Positions 42,714-51,485 are shown, numbered from the stretch's first letter. The stretch is DNA of 64,000 bases from Chloroflexota bacterium (GCA_016223135.1 JACRPQ010000010.1:62001-126000), one strand, 5' to 3'. The notes: generated by a model not told the origin, from the sequence alone. Numbers and translations: made by a program.

Positions 42714-45700
42714 CCGACTATTCGAAGACATCAAGCACGAGGAACCGAGCGTCGAACCTCAGGCGGTCGCTCCTGCCGGCGCGCCTCAACAGCCTGCGGC
42801 AGCCCCTCCTGAGACGACTACGCCCGCAGTAAAGCGCGTCCCTGCCGTCCGCTCAATCGAAGCGGCACCTCGCACGGAAACCGCCCTGGCGCTGGACTTC
42901 AAACTAAGCGCAGACACTTGGGCAACCCTGCAAGTCCTCGACGAGACAAATCAACGCGTCTGGACGGAAGAGGACCAACTCCTCGCCCGCCAAGTCACCG
43001 ACCAACTGGCGCTGGCGCTCGAAAATGCCCGCCTCTTCCAGGAAATTCAGCGCTCCGAAGCGGAGCTGCGCGCCCTCTTTGCCTCCATGAACGATGTCAT
43101 CATCGTGTACGACAAGGACGGCAACTACGTCAGAATCGCGCCGACCAATCCTTCGCTGCTCGTCCGCCCGCCCGACGAAATGGTCGGAAAAAACATCCGC
43201 GACGTGCTGCCCCCCGAACTGTATCAGCCCTTCATGAAAACCATCCAGGGCGCGCTGAACAGCAATGAAATTATGCGCATCGAGTACCCCTTGGAAATCA
43301 AGGGCAGCCGCTTTTGGTTCGACGCCAACGTCTCCCGCTTGAACGAAACCCAAGTCTTCTGGGTGGCGCGCGACATCACCGACCGTAAAACCAATGAATT
43401 CGTTCAGACTGCCATCGCCCACATCACCGAAAGCGCGTTGACAGCGAAATCTGTCGAAGAATTATTCCGTGCTGTTCACGAATCCCTTCAGCCTATTATG
43501 CCTGCCAAGAACTTCTTCGCAGCGCTGTACGATCCCGATACACATCTGATTACCTTTCCCTATCATGCCGACGAATATGATGACGACTGGGCGCCGCGCA
43601 AACTGGGGCGCGGACTTACCTCCTACGTCATCCGTTCCGCCAAACCCTTGCGAGTTACCCCCGAAATCTTTGCCGACCTTGAAGCCAGCGGCGAAGTCGT
43701 CGCTGAGGGCGCTGCCAGCGTGGACTGGATTGGGGTCCCGCTGAAAAGCGGCGGCGCGGTACGAGGCGTCATGGCGGTTCAAACCTACGACCCTGTCATC
43801 CGTCTCGACGAAAAGCATACAGAAATTCTCGAAGCGATTGCCGCCCAGACAGCCGCCGCCCTCGAACGCCTGCAAGCCAGAGAAGCGCTCGAACAACGCA
43901 ACGCCTACCTTGCCGCCTCCGCCGAAATTGGACGCCTCGTCACATCCACCCTCGACCTCAACACGATCTTCACGCAGACCGTCAACCTGATCAGCGACCG
44001 TCTGGGCTTTTACTTCGCCGCCATCTATCAGATGGATGAAGACGGCTACCACGTCATCCTGCGTGAAGCGACAGGCGGCGCCGGCGAAAAAATGAAATCA
44101 CAAAAATACAAGATTGCTGTCGGCTCGTCAACTGCCGTAGGCAATGCGGCGGCAAACGGCGAAATCGTCATCATCAACAACGCCGCCGCCGACCGCCTCT
44201 ACCAGCCCAACCCGCTCCTGCTCGACACTCAATCCGAAGCCGCCATCCCGCTCAAAGTCAGCGGCAAGACACTCGGCGTGATCAACATCCAATCCACCCA
44301 GCCGCACGCCTTCACGCCAGATGTTCTCTCCGTCCTTCAATCCTTGGCAGACCAGGTTGCCGTTGCCATCAACAACGCCGCCCTTTACCTCGAATCGCAG
44401 GAACTCATCAAAAACCTTCAGGAAGTGGACAAACTCAAGAGCCAGTTCCTTGCCAACATGAGCCATGAACTGCGCACGCCGCTGAACTCCATCATTGGCT
44501 TCTCGCGCGTTATCCTCAAAGGCATTGACGGTCCCATCACCGACATGCAGCAACAGGACCTGACCGCCATCTACAACTCGGGTCAGCATCTGCTCGGCTT
44601 GATCAACGACATCCTCGACCTGGCGCGCATCGAGGCTGGCAAGATGGAACTCAACTTCGAGGAAGTCCACCTCGCTGAGATGATCCACAGCGTTTTCTCC
44701 ACCGCCAAAGGGCTTGTCAAGGAAAAACCCATTCAGCTCATCGAAAAAGTCCCGCCGGAAATGCCCACCATCCGCGGCGATACGATGCGCGTGCGCCAGA
44801 TACTGCTCAACTTAATCTCCAACGCCGCCAAATTCACCGATGAAGGCTACATCACCGTCGAAACATCTGTTCAGAAAGCGCCCAGTGGAAAATTCGAAGC
44901 GCTCATCAAAGTGACCGATACCGGTCCCGGCATCTCCCCTGAAGGACAGGAAAAACTCTTCAAGGCGTTCTCCCAGGTGGATGGTTCCGCCACCCGCAAA
45001 ACGGGCGGCTCCGGCTTGGGTCTCTCCATCTGCGCCAACCTCGTCCAACTGCATGGCGGACGCATCGGCGTCGAGAGCGAGGAAGGCAAAGGCTCCACCT
45101 TCTGGTTCACCATGCCGCTCTTCCGCCAGCCTGCCGACGAAATCCCGTCGGGCAGGAAAATCGTTCTCGCCATTGACGACGACCCGCAGGTCATCAGCCT
45201 CTACGAGCGCTACCTCTCCCCGCAGGGCTATCATGTCGTCGCGCTCACCGAACCTGCCAGAGCAAAAGAACGGGTGAAGGAACTCAAACCATTTGCCGTG
45301 ACTCTCGACATCATGATGCCCAACGTGGATGGTTGGTCGGTGCTGACCGACCTCAAATCGGATCCCGCCACGAGGGACATTCCCGTCATCATCTGTTCCA
45401 TCGTCGAACAGACCGACAAGGGCTTCAACCTTGGCGCGGCAGACTACCTCGTCAAGCCCATCCTCGAAGAAGACCTCGTCCACGCGCTGGATCGCCTCAA
45501 CAAAAGCGGGAAGATCCGCCGCGTGCTGGTCATTGACGACGATCCCAATGACCTGCGCCTCATCGAAAAGATTTTGACCGAACACGGCAAATATCAAGCC
45601 ATTCTCGCCGAAGGCGGACGCCGCGGCTGGGAAATTCTCAATACCAACCCACCCGATGCCGTCATCCTCGATATTTTCATGCCGGAAATGGACGGCTTCA

Positions 45701-45894
45701 TGATCCTCGAAAAATTGCGGGAGGAGCCGGCGCTGCGCGATATACCGGTCCTGGTCGTCAGCGGCGGCGGACTGACCAGCGAACAGCATAAACAACTCGC
45801 CGAGTACGGCAAGAGGCTCATCGCCAAAGGCTCGCTGAACGAAAATGATTTGCTTGCCAGCATCGAAAGTGTGCTCAAACGCATCGGCGGCTGA
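42679..45894 (+). CDS. Hub hybrid histidine kinase with ParB-like start and two receivers
   Basis: The ATG at 42679 gives 1071 residues; an in-frame TTG six bases upstream is possible. Residues 1-18 (MPKKKPLARRLDRLFEDI) resemble the ParA-stimulating start of ParB. After a proline/alanine linker, residues 65-125 are only the last part of a GAF (WATLQVLDETNQRVWTEEDQ, LALALENARLF). PAS (about 126-240) and two GAFs (about 250-575) follow. HisKA has H596 (MSHELRTPLN), and HATPase has NLISNAAKF, DTGPGI and GGSGLGLS. Receivers follow with D877 and D998. It is soluble and is the only kinase in the 31-kb cluster, so it is the likely output for the eleven sensors. Confidence 0.9.
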   Translation: MPKKKPLARRLDRLFEDIKHEEPSVEPQAVAPAGAPQQPAAAPPETTTPAVKRVPAVRSIEAAPRTETALALDFKLSADTWATLQVLDETNQRVWTEEDQLLARQVTDQLALALENARLFQEIQRSEAELRALFASMNDVIIVYDKDGNYVRIAPTNPSLLVRPPDEMVGKNIRDVLPPELYQPFMKTIQGALNSNEIMRIEYPLEIKGSRFWFDANVSRLNETQVFWVARDITDRKTNEFVQTAIAHITESALTAKSVEELFRAVHESLQPIMPAKNFFAALYDPDTHLITFPYHADEYDDDWAPRKLGRGLTSYVIRSAKPLRVTPEIFADLEASGEVVAEGAASVDWIGVPLKSGGAVRGVMAVQTYDPVIRLDEKHTEILEAIAAQTAAALERLQAREALEQRNAYLAASAEIGRLVTSTLDLNTIFTQTVNLISDRLGFYFAAIYQMDEDGYHVILREATGGAGEKMKSQKYKIAVGSSTAVGNAAANGEIVIINNAAADRLYQPNPLLLDTQSEAAIPLKVSGKTLGVINIQSTQPHAFTPDVLSVLQSLADQVAVAINNAALYLESQELIKNLQEVDKLKSQFLANMSHELRTPLNSIIGFSRVILKGIDGPITDMQQQDLTAIYNSGQHLLGLINDILDLARIEAGKMELNFEEVHLAEMIHSVFSTAKGLVKEKPIQLIEKVPPEMPTIRGDTMRVRQILLNLISNAAKFTDEGYITVETSVQKAPSGKFEALIKVTDTGPGISPEGQEKLFKAFSQVDGSATRKTGGSGLGLSICANLVQLHGGRIGVESEEGKGSTFWFTMPLFRQPADEIPSGRKIVLAIDDDPQVISLYERYLSPQGYHVVALTEPARAKERVKELKPFAVTLDIMMPNVDGWSVLTDLKSDPATRDIPVIICSIVEQTDKGFNLGAADYLVKPILEEDLVHALDRLNKSGKIRRVLVIDDDPNDLRLIEKILTEHGKYQAILAEGGRRGWEILNTNPPDAVILDIFMPEMDGFMILEKLREEPALRDIPVLVVSGGGLTSEQHKQLAEYGKRLIAKGSLNENDLLASIESVLKRIGG

Positions 45895-45969
45895 ACCGTT
45901 CAGGAAACAAAAAAACTGCTTCGCTGGCGTCTGCGGGAGGCTTCAGCGTTCAAAAGGAACATACTTTCC

Positions 45970-47646
45970 ATGCCATTTGTGATTCGTTGCCTCGATTGCG
46001 GATATGCCGCTCCTTTCACGCCCAGTTCCATGCAATGCCCCAATTGCTCCAGCCAATGGCGTGAAGCGGAATATGACCTAGCCGAGGTCGCAAAGACATT
46101 TCCCTCACAACTCAGAAACCGGGAATTCGACCTGTGGCGCTACAAGGAACTTCTGCCCATCCATAACCCCAATCCCAGCCTGCGGCTTGGCGAAGGCGGC
46201 ACGCCGCTCATCAAAGCCGTCAACCTGGGAATGATGCTGGGGTTGAACAACCTGTACATCAAGGACGAACGCCAGGGACCAACTTCCTCCTTCAAAGACA
46301 GGCAAGCAGCGCTGACCATTGCCGCGCTCAAAGAGGCGGGCATCACCGAAATGGTCGCCGCCTCCACCGGCAATGTCGCCATTTCGCTTTCGGCGTATGC
46401 GGCTCGGGCGGGGATCAAACTTTGGGCGTTCGTCACCAGCCTCGTTCCGGGGGTCAAGATGCGCGAAATCGCCTTGTATGGGAGTCAGGTGGTAAAAATC
46501 ACCGGCTCCTATGACGAGGCAAAAATCATGGCGGCAGAGTTTGCACGCCAGCGCGGTTTGTATCAGGATATGGGCGCACGCACCGTCACAGCCGTGGAGG
46601 CGATGAAAACGCTTGCCTTCGAAATTGCCGAACAACTCACCCTCCAAAACGGACCGCCGCCAGACTCTACACCAGACCGTCCGAAATGGCGCACGCCCGA
46701 CTGGTATGTTCAATCCATCAGCGGAGGGCTGGGTCCGCTGGGTGTGTACAAGGGCTTCCGCGAATTGAAGGCGCTGGGGTTGATAGACCGCATCCCTGCC
46801 ATTGCGCCCATTCAGGTGGACGGTTGTGCGCCGATGGTGGAAAGTTGGCGCAAAGGACTCGAAAAAGCCGAGCCGGTACGCTCGCCCAAGACCCGCATCG
46901 AGACATTGGCAACCGGCGACCCCGGCCGCACTTACGTCATGCTGCGCAAACAGGTCAACGAAACCGGCGGCGTTTTTGAAAGTGTTTCAGACGAAGAGTC
47001 GTTCCGCGCCATGCATGTGCTGGCAAAAATGGAGGGCATTTCCGCCGAGCCCGCCTCGGCAACCGCCTTTGCCGGTCTCTTCAAACTGGTACGGTCCGGT
47101 GTCATCAAGCCAGATGATGTGGTTGTGGTCAATTGCACCGGTCACACTATGCCCGCTGAGCAGTATCTGTTTGGTGAAGGCTGGACGCGCGACATTGACC
47201 TGCGCCATAAACAGGCGGAAGCCGAGACACCGCAGGAGGGGCTGCTCTCCGCTCTCAATAATGTGACGCCGAACCGCTTCTCCCGTGTGGTAGTGGCGGA
47301 TGACACGGTTGAGGCGCGCCGCCTTATCCGCCGCATTTTGCAATCGCAGGGCGATTTCGAAATCATCGAAGCCGTCAATGGACGTGAAGCCATCGAACTG
47401 GTGAACCGCGAACAGCCCGACCTGCTCATTCTCGACCTGATGATGCCGGAAATGGACGGCTTTGCCGTCTTGGACGTTTTGCGCAGTCAGCCGCAGACCG
47501 TCAACATTCCGGTCATTGTTGCCACTGCCAAGGAACTGACCGTGGACGAGAAAAGCCGCCTGCAGGGACGCATCCAGTCCCTGATGCTCAAGGGTGACTT
47601 CCTGAACGATGAATTTCTCGAAGAAGTGCGCACACTGCTTAAATAA
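45970..47646 (+). CDS. Threonine-synthase-like PLP enzyme fused to a receiver domain
   Basis: This is a 558-aa protein. An N-terminal zinc ribbon (C7, C10, C23, C26) leads into a fold-type-II PLP domain of the threonine synthase family: GGTPLIKA, the PLP lysine K109 in TSSFKDRQA, STGNVAIS, SGGLGPLGVYKGF, and VNCTGHTMP at the end. Residues about 438-556 are a complete receiver: ADDTVEARR acidic pair, D489 (ILDLMMPEMDG), threonine in VATA, and lysine in LMLKGDF. The usual reaction converts O-phosphohomoserine to threonine; the true substrate is unknown. The receiver implies control by phosphorylation, most simply from the hub kinase 75 bp upstream. Confidence 0.9.
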   Translation: MPFVIRCLDCGYAAPFTPSSMQCPNCSSQWREAEYDLAEVAKTFPSQLRNREFDLWRYKELLPIHNPNPSLRLGEGGTPLIKAVNLGMMLGLNNLYIKDERQGPTSSFKDRQAALTIAALKEAGITEMVAASTGNVAISLSAYAARAGIKLWAFVTSLVPGVKMREIALYGSQVVKITGSYDEAKIMAAEFARQRGLYQDMGARTVTAVEAMKTLAFEIAEQLTLQNGPPPDSTPDRPKWRTPDWYVQSISGGLGPLGVYKGFRELKALGLIDRIPAIAPIQVDGCAPMVESWRKGLEKAEPVRSPKTRIETLATGDPGRTYVMLRKQVNETGGVFESVSDEESFRAMHVLAKMEGISAEPASATAFAGLFKLVRSGVIKPDDVVVVNCTGHTMPAEQYLFGEGWTRDIDLRHKQAEAETPQEGLLSALNNVTPNRFSRVVVADDTVEARRLIRRILQSQGDFEIIEAVNGREAIELVNREQPDLLILDLMMPEMDGFAVLDVLRSQPQTVNIPVIVATAKELTVDEKSRLQGRIQSLMLKGDFLNDEFLEEVRTLLK

Positions 47647-47728
47647 TTGCGACGCGGCATTAATCTCGCGCTGCCGCCAAGGCAAGCAGTTACAAAAATC
47701 AACGCTTTTGGGATTGAAATCCGAAACC

Positions 47729-47797
47729 GTGCGTAGTTGGCGTTCTCTACCGCCAACGGGCGCGTAAGCCTTTCCATGGAGAACGCGCCCTACGCAC
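47729..47797. other. Strong three-way-junction fold (possible RNA or cruciform)
   Basis: An outer stem gtgcgtag/ctacgcac (47729-47736 with 47790-47797) encloses two perfect hairpins: ttggcg/cgccaa (47737-47742 with 47751-47756) and ggcgcg/cgcgcc (47759-47764 with 47784-47789). Only two junction bases are unpaired. A related motif, gc-ctgccgcca then gcagttac, occurs on both sides (near 47670 and 47833). It could be a structured RNA, an operon-end fold or a dispersed repeat. Confidence 0.55.
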
Positions 47798-47869
47798 ATT
47801 ATAAGATTACTTTCTAAAGTTCATAATGTCGCACTGCCGCCAGCGTAGGCAGTTACCAACCAAAACACA

Positions 47870-48829
47870 TTGAAAGCCGGTGCTGAGTTGTCGAAGAAAA
47901 ACCGTTCCCAGGGTATCTCCGCTGCGCTGATTTCCGCCGCTCTCATCGGCATGGCGCCAGTGTTTGGCAAAGCCGCAATGGGAGAAGGGCAGTTTTCGCC
48001 CTATGCGGTGGTAGCGCTTCGCACAAGCATGGCAACAGCGCTTCTTGTGCTGATTATGCTCGTCTTCAAGCGGCAGTATTTGTATATCTACCCCGCCGGG
48101 CTATATGGATGTCTACTGGCTGGCGCGCTCAACGGCATCGGCTCCATTTTCTACTATGTCGGGCTCAGCAAACTGAACGCCAGCGTGGCTCAAATGCTGT
48201 ATGCCCTTTATCCCCTCTTCGTGGCGCTTTGGCTGCAACTGGATGGACAGCCGCCCTCCAAGTTGACCCTCCTTAGAATTATCATTGCAGGCGGTTCGGC
48301 ATTCCTGCTTACCAAAGTTGAATCGGGGAACATCAATTTGACCGGCGTGATCTTCATGTTGATCTCCGCCGCCCTCTATGCCCTGCATCTGCCCATCAAT
48401 CAACGGGTGCTGTACGACGTTCCCGCCCCCACCGTGACCGTGTACACCTTGCTGGCGATGAGCGCTGTTGTCGTACCTGCCTATTTCATTGCCAGCCCAG
48501 CGCCGCCCGCTGACCCGTCCTGGCTGCCGGTGCTGGGATTGACGGCTGTCACCTTTGGATCGCGGCTCATGTTGTTTCTGGGCGTCAAGAACATCGGCGG
48601 GATGCAGACCGCCCTGCTCGGTCTCGCCGAGTTGCTGGTGGCTATCACGTTCAGCCACCTGCTGCTCGGTGAAACGCTCACCCGCTGGCAGTGGATGGGC
48701 ACAACTGGACTGGGCGCCAGTCTGCTGTTGGTTTGGTTTGAGAAGCCAATCTCCCACCCGCTTCGCGCCAAGGGACTTTTATCATGGCTCCAGCCGCCCG
48801 ATTTCCCATCCGACTTTTACAGGCATTAG
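47870..48829 (+). CDS. EamA/DMT-family transporter
   Basis: The 319-aa protein has ten hydrophobic segments arranged as two five-helix EamA repeats. It begins ALISAALIGMAPVFGKAAM and ends TRWQWMGTTGLGASLLLVWF, with the typical LLLGETLT before the last helices. Members export or import amino acids, nucleotide sugars or other metabolites; the substrate is unknown. No ATG fits; the start is TTG at 47870 or TTG at 47888. It follows the PLP-receiver gene after 223 bp, so it might export that enzyme's product, but co-transcription is not shown. Confidence 0.85.
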   Translation: MKAGAELSKKNRSQGISAALISAALIGMAPVFGKAAMGEGQFSPYAVVALRTSMATALLVLIMLVFKRQYLYIYPAGLYGCLLAGALNGIGSIFYYVGLSKLNASVAQMLYALYPLFVALWLQLDGQPPSKLTLLRIIIAGGSAFLLTKVESGNINLTGVIFMLISAALYALHLPINQRVLYDVPAPTVTVYTLLAMSAVVVPAYFIASPAPPADPSWLPVLGLTAVTFGSRLMLFLGVKNIGGMQTALLGLAELLVAITFSHLLLGETLTRWQWMGTTGLGASLLLVWFEKPISHPLRAKGLLSWLQPPDFPSDFYRH

Positions 48830-48860
48830 ACTTTTTCTAGCCACCCGACACTTTTGTTTT

Positions 48861-49063
48861 GGGACGCAGATGAACGCTGACTTACGCTGATTTAAGTTCT
48901 TGACTTACGCAAAACCTGAATTTAATCCACCAAGCTTGGCTGATCTGCGCTAATTCGTTCAAAATTCGCGAAGATTGGCGTAGATTAGCGGACAAGAAAG
49001 CCATTTTGCGTAAGTCCAGAAGTTGTTTTTTTATCTGCGTTTATCTGCGTTTTTCAGCGTCCC
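48861..49063. repeat. MITE-like nested inverted repeat
   Basis: Perfect 13-bp inverted arms gacttacgcaaaa (48902-48914) and ttttgcgtaagtc (49004-49016) bound about 115 bp. Outside them a second, imperfect pair of ends (gggacgcagatgaacgctga and the reversed tctgcgtttatctgcgttt to cgtccc) reaches 48861 and 49063. No gene lies in this 314-bp gap (48830-49143). The structure resembles a small non-autonomous transposon; no clear target duplication was found. Confidence 0.5.
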
Positions 49064-49143
49064 ATTTGAAACGGTCAGGTCGCTAGGACTTTTTCACCGC
49101 CAGGATACAGAGAACAGCGGGAAAACCAAAAATCTCTGCGAAC

Positions 49144-49893
49144 TTAGCGCCTCGAGGATAAATTTTCGGATTCATACAGATACCCTGTTCCCCTCACGCT
49201 GACAATTGCCCGCGCCAGGGATGGAAACGCCTCCAATTTGTGCCGCAGGCGGCTCACTAATGGACGCAGAATTTCAGGCGCCTCACGCTGAGAGGTATCG
49301 TATCCTTGCACGAGCAGAACCAGTTCACGGTGGGTATAAACGCGCCCCGGATTTTCGATGAGGACGCGTAAAAGGCGTCCTTCAGCAGGCGTCAGGTGAA
49401 TTACCTGGTCCTTTTTCTCAATCAGGCGGCGAGAGAGGTCAATACGGGTACCATCCTGAAGTGTAAATTCAAGCAGGGACTCATCCACCTCCGCCGAGAC
49501 GGAACCGCCTTTTGCTTTCAAGCGGGCATCCCGCCGCGCCAGTCCCTTTTTGACGCTGTTGATGACCTGCGAGGGGGCTACCGGCTTGAGCAGGTAATCA
49601 TGTACACGCAGGCGCAGCGCTTGAATGGCGGACTCCGTTGTACCATAGGCGGTGAGCAGGATGATTTCCGTTTCCGGCGAAATTTGGTTGACCACCTGAA
49701 CGACTTCCAACCCGTCCATGCCGGGCATACGCAGGTCAACTACCATCAAGTCAATGGGATGCGTGCGGACGTATTCGACCGCCGCCTGTCCGTTCGGCAC
49801 GGCGCTGACCGCATATCCCTCAAGGCGCAGGATGTCTGAAAGCGATTGCCGGGCAACAGGCTCATCGTCAACGACAAGGATGTTGGGTTTCAT
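49144..49893 (-). CDS. Response regulator with winged-helix DNA-binding domain
   Basis: The 249-aa protein has a receiver with D10 and the phospho-acceptor D53 (VVDLRMPGMDGL), T in LLTAYG, and K in LLKPVAP. A C-terminal OmpR/PhoB-type winged helix follows (LTPAEGRLLRVLIENPGRVY, RPLVSRLRHKLEA, VRGTGYLYE). The receiver itself is closer to the NtrC style (GTTESAIQAL). It is the last gene of a minus-strand operon, with an ATGA overlap to the receiver-kinase. It is probably the transcriptional output of that cascade. Target genes are unknown. Confidence 0.92.
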   Translation of the reverse strand: MKPNILVVDDEPVARQSLSDILRLEGYAVSAVPNGQAAVEYVRTHPIDLMVVDLRMPGMDGLEVVQVVNQISPETEIILLTAYGTTESAIQALRLRVHDYLLKPVAPSQVINSVKKGLARRDARLKAKGGSVSAEVDESLLEFTLQDGTRIDLSRRLIEKKDQVIHLTPAEGRLLRVLIENPGRVYTHRELVLLVQGYDTSQREAPEILRPLVSRLRHKLEAFPSLARAIVSVRGTGYLYESENLSSRR

Positions 49894-51476
49894 GATACAT
49901 CTCCCTTTGGCAGAAATAAGCGGAAACAGGCGCCATCGCCGTTTCCTTTTACAATGTCCAGTGTGCCGCCGTGCGCGGTGACAATATTGTAACTCACTGT
50001 CAACCCCAAGCCTGTGCCGCCCTCTTTGGTGCTGAAGAACGGTTCGAAAATATTGTTGCGCAGCCCCTCAGGGATGCCGGGACCGGTATCTTCGAACTGA
50101 ATTTCCACGCCGTTTTCCAACGCTTTGGCGCGGACCATGAGAGCGCCTCCGCCGGGCATCACATCGAAGGCATTGAGAATCAGGTTGATGAAAATCTGCT
50201 GAATCTGACTGCTCACCGCAAATACCGGCGGCAGAGATTCGGGCAGGTCAGTGATGACTTCGATGTGCCGCTGGCTCAACTGTTGGGAGGTGAGGCTGAG
50301 CACATGCTTCAGCAGTTCCAGCACATCCACCTTTTCCATTTTGACAGAGCCGGGGCGATAGAAATCCAGCATACGGTGCATGGTTTTCATCAGGCGTTCG
50401 AGTTCGGAGCGCGCCAGTTCAAAATATTCCTTGCGTTTTTCGGCGGGCAGGTCTTCGCGCCCGGCAAGGTGCAGGCAGTTCTGCACGGATTGGAGAGGGT
50501 TGTTGACTTCGTGGGCAATGGAAGCCGTCAACCTGCCAGCCGCCGCCATCTTTTCGGAACGCAGCAGCGCCTGTTGGGATTCCTCCACTTTACGCACATA
50601 GGCTCGCAGGTCGGCGTAGAGGCGGGCGTTTTCCAGCGCCACCAATGACTGACGGGCAAGGATGTGGAACAGCTCCAGGTCGGTGCCGCGGAAGGTGGCA
50701 GCGCCGGCGTCTCTGGCGGCAAACAGGACGGCGCTCCAGCCTGAGCGTGCAATCGGGATGAGGATGGCGGCGCCCAGTTTGAGGTCCGCAAGAAGCGCCT
50801 GCGCATCTTTCTCCCCCGGTCCTGTTGCGTTGACGAGGATCGGTTTCCCATCTGACGCCACCCGCCGCAGGAGGTCTGCGGCAAAACTGTTTCTTTCCAA
50901 CGGCAGGACGCTGCCGCGCTTGGCGATCAACGCAAAATCATCCGCCTCCGCCTGGTAAAACGCCGCATTCGGACATTGCAGATGCTCACAGATGGTATCC
51001 ACAATGAGGGGGTGCAGTTTGTCCATGTCGGTTTCGGAGAAAAGCCGCTCGGTGGCGTCAAAGAGCGGACGAAGTGCCTGGGCGCGGGCGGTTTCGCGTT
51101 TGCGGCGGTTGTCGGCGAGCGCTTGCGCCACAGCAGCCACCAGTTCATCCCCTTTTTCAAACGGTTTGAGCAAAAGCCCATCCACTCCCTGACGCAGGGC
51201 GCGAATGGCGGTTTCGACGGTGCCAAAGCCGGTCATCACCAGCACGGCAATATCGGGCTGGGCGCGTTTGGCGCGGTAGATGACATCGAAACCATCCACT
51301 TCGGGCATGCGAATGTCCACCAAGAGCAGGTCGAAGCGGCGCTGACCGAGGATTTCGACGGCGGCGCGCGGGTTGGTTTCAGATTGGACTTCGTAGCCGG
51401 CGCGTGTCAGAACACGGTGACACAACAAGGCAATGCCGGGTTCATCGTCAACGACAAGAACGGATGCAGATTCCAT
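49890..51476 (-). CDS. Receiver-GAF histidine kinase
   Basis: This 528-aa soluble protein has a receiver first (D54 in LLVDIRMPEVDG; K in LLLKPFEKG). A GAF follows (CPNAAFYQAEADDFALIAKR to SLVALENARLY), then HisKA with H322 (SIAHEVNNPLQS) and HATPase (NLILNAFDVMPGGG, DTGPGIPEG, GGTGLGLTVSYNIV). A receiver placed before the kinase core means its autophosphorylation can be gated by another kinase, most simply the multi-GAF kinase encoded 9 bp upstream. The downstream response regulator gene overlaps its stop. Together they encode a linear phosphorelay. Confidence 0.92.
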   Translation of the reverse strand: MESASVLVVDDEPGIALLCHRVLTRAGYEVQSETNPRAAVEILGQRRFDLLLVDIRMPEVDGFDVIYRAKRAQPDIAVLVMTGFGTVETAIRALRQGVDGLLLKPFEKGDELVAAVAQALADNRRKRETARAQALRPLFDATERLFSETDMDKLHPLIVDTICEHLQCPNAAFYQAEADDFALIAKRGSVLPLERNSFAADLLRRVASDGKPILVNATGPGEKDAQALLADLKLGAAILIPIARSGWSAVLFAARDAGAATFRGTDLELFHILARQSLVALENARLYADLRAYVRKVEESQQALLRSEKMAAAGRLTASIAHEVNNPLQSVQNCLHLAGREDLPAEKRKEYFELARSELERLMKTMHRMLDFYRPGSVKMEKVDVLELLKHVLSLTSQQLSQRHIEVITDLPESLPPVFAVSSQIQQIFINLILNAFDVMPGGGALMVRAKALENGVEIQFEDTGPGIPEGLRNNIFEPFFSTKEGGTGLGLTVSYNIVTAHGGTLDIVKGNGDGACFRLFLPKGDVS

Positions 51477-51485
51477 GCAAGTCCC

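Noticed and set aside
47729-47797. tRNA-like gene
   Set aside because: The fold has two hairpins inside an outer stem but no anticodon or T-loop signature.
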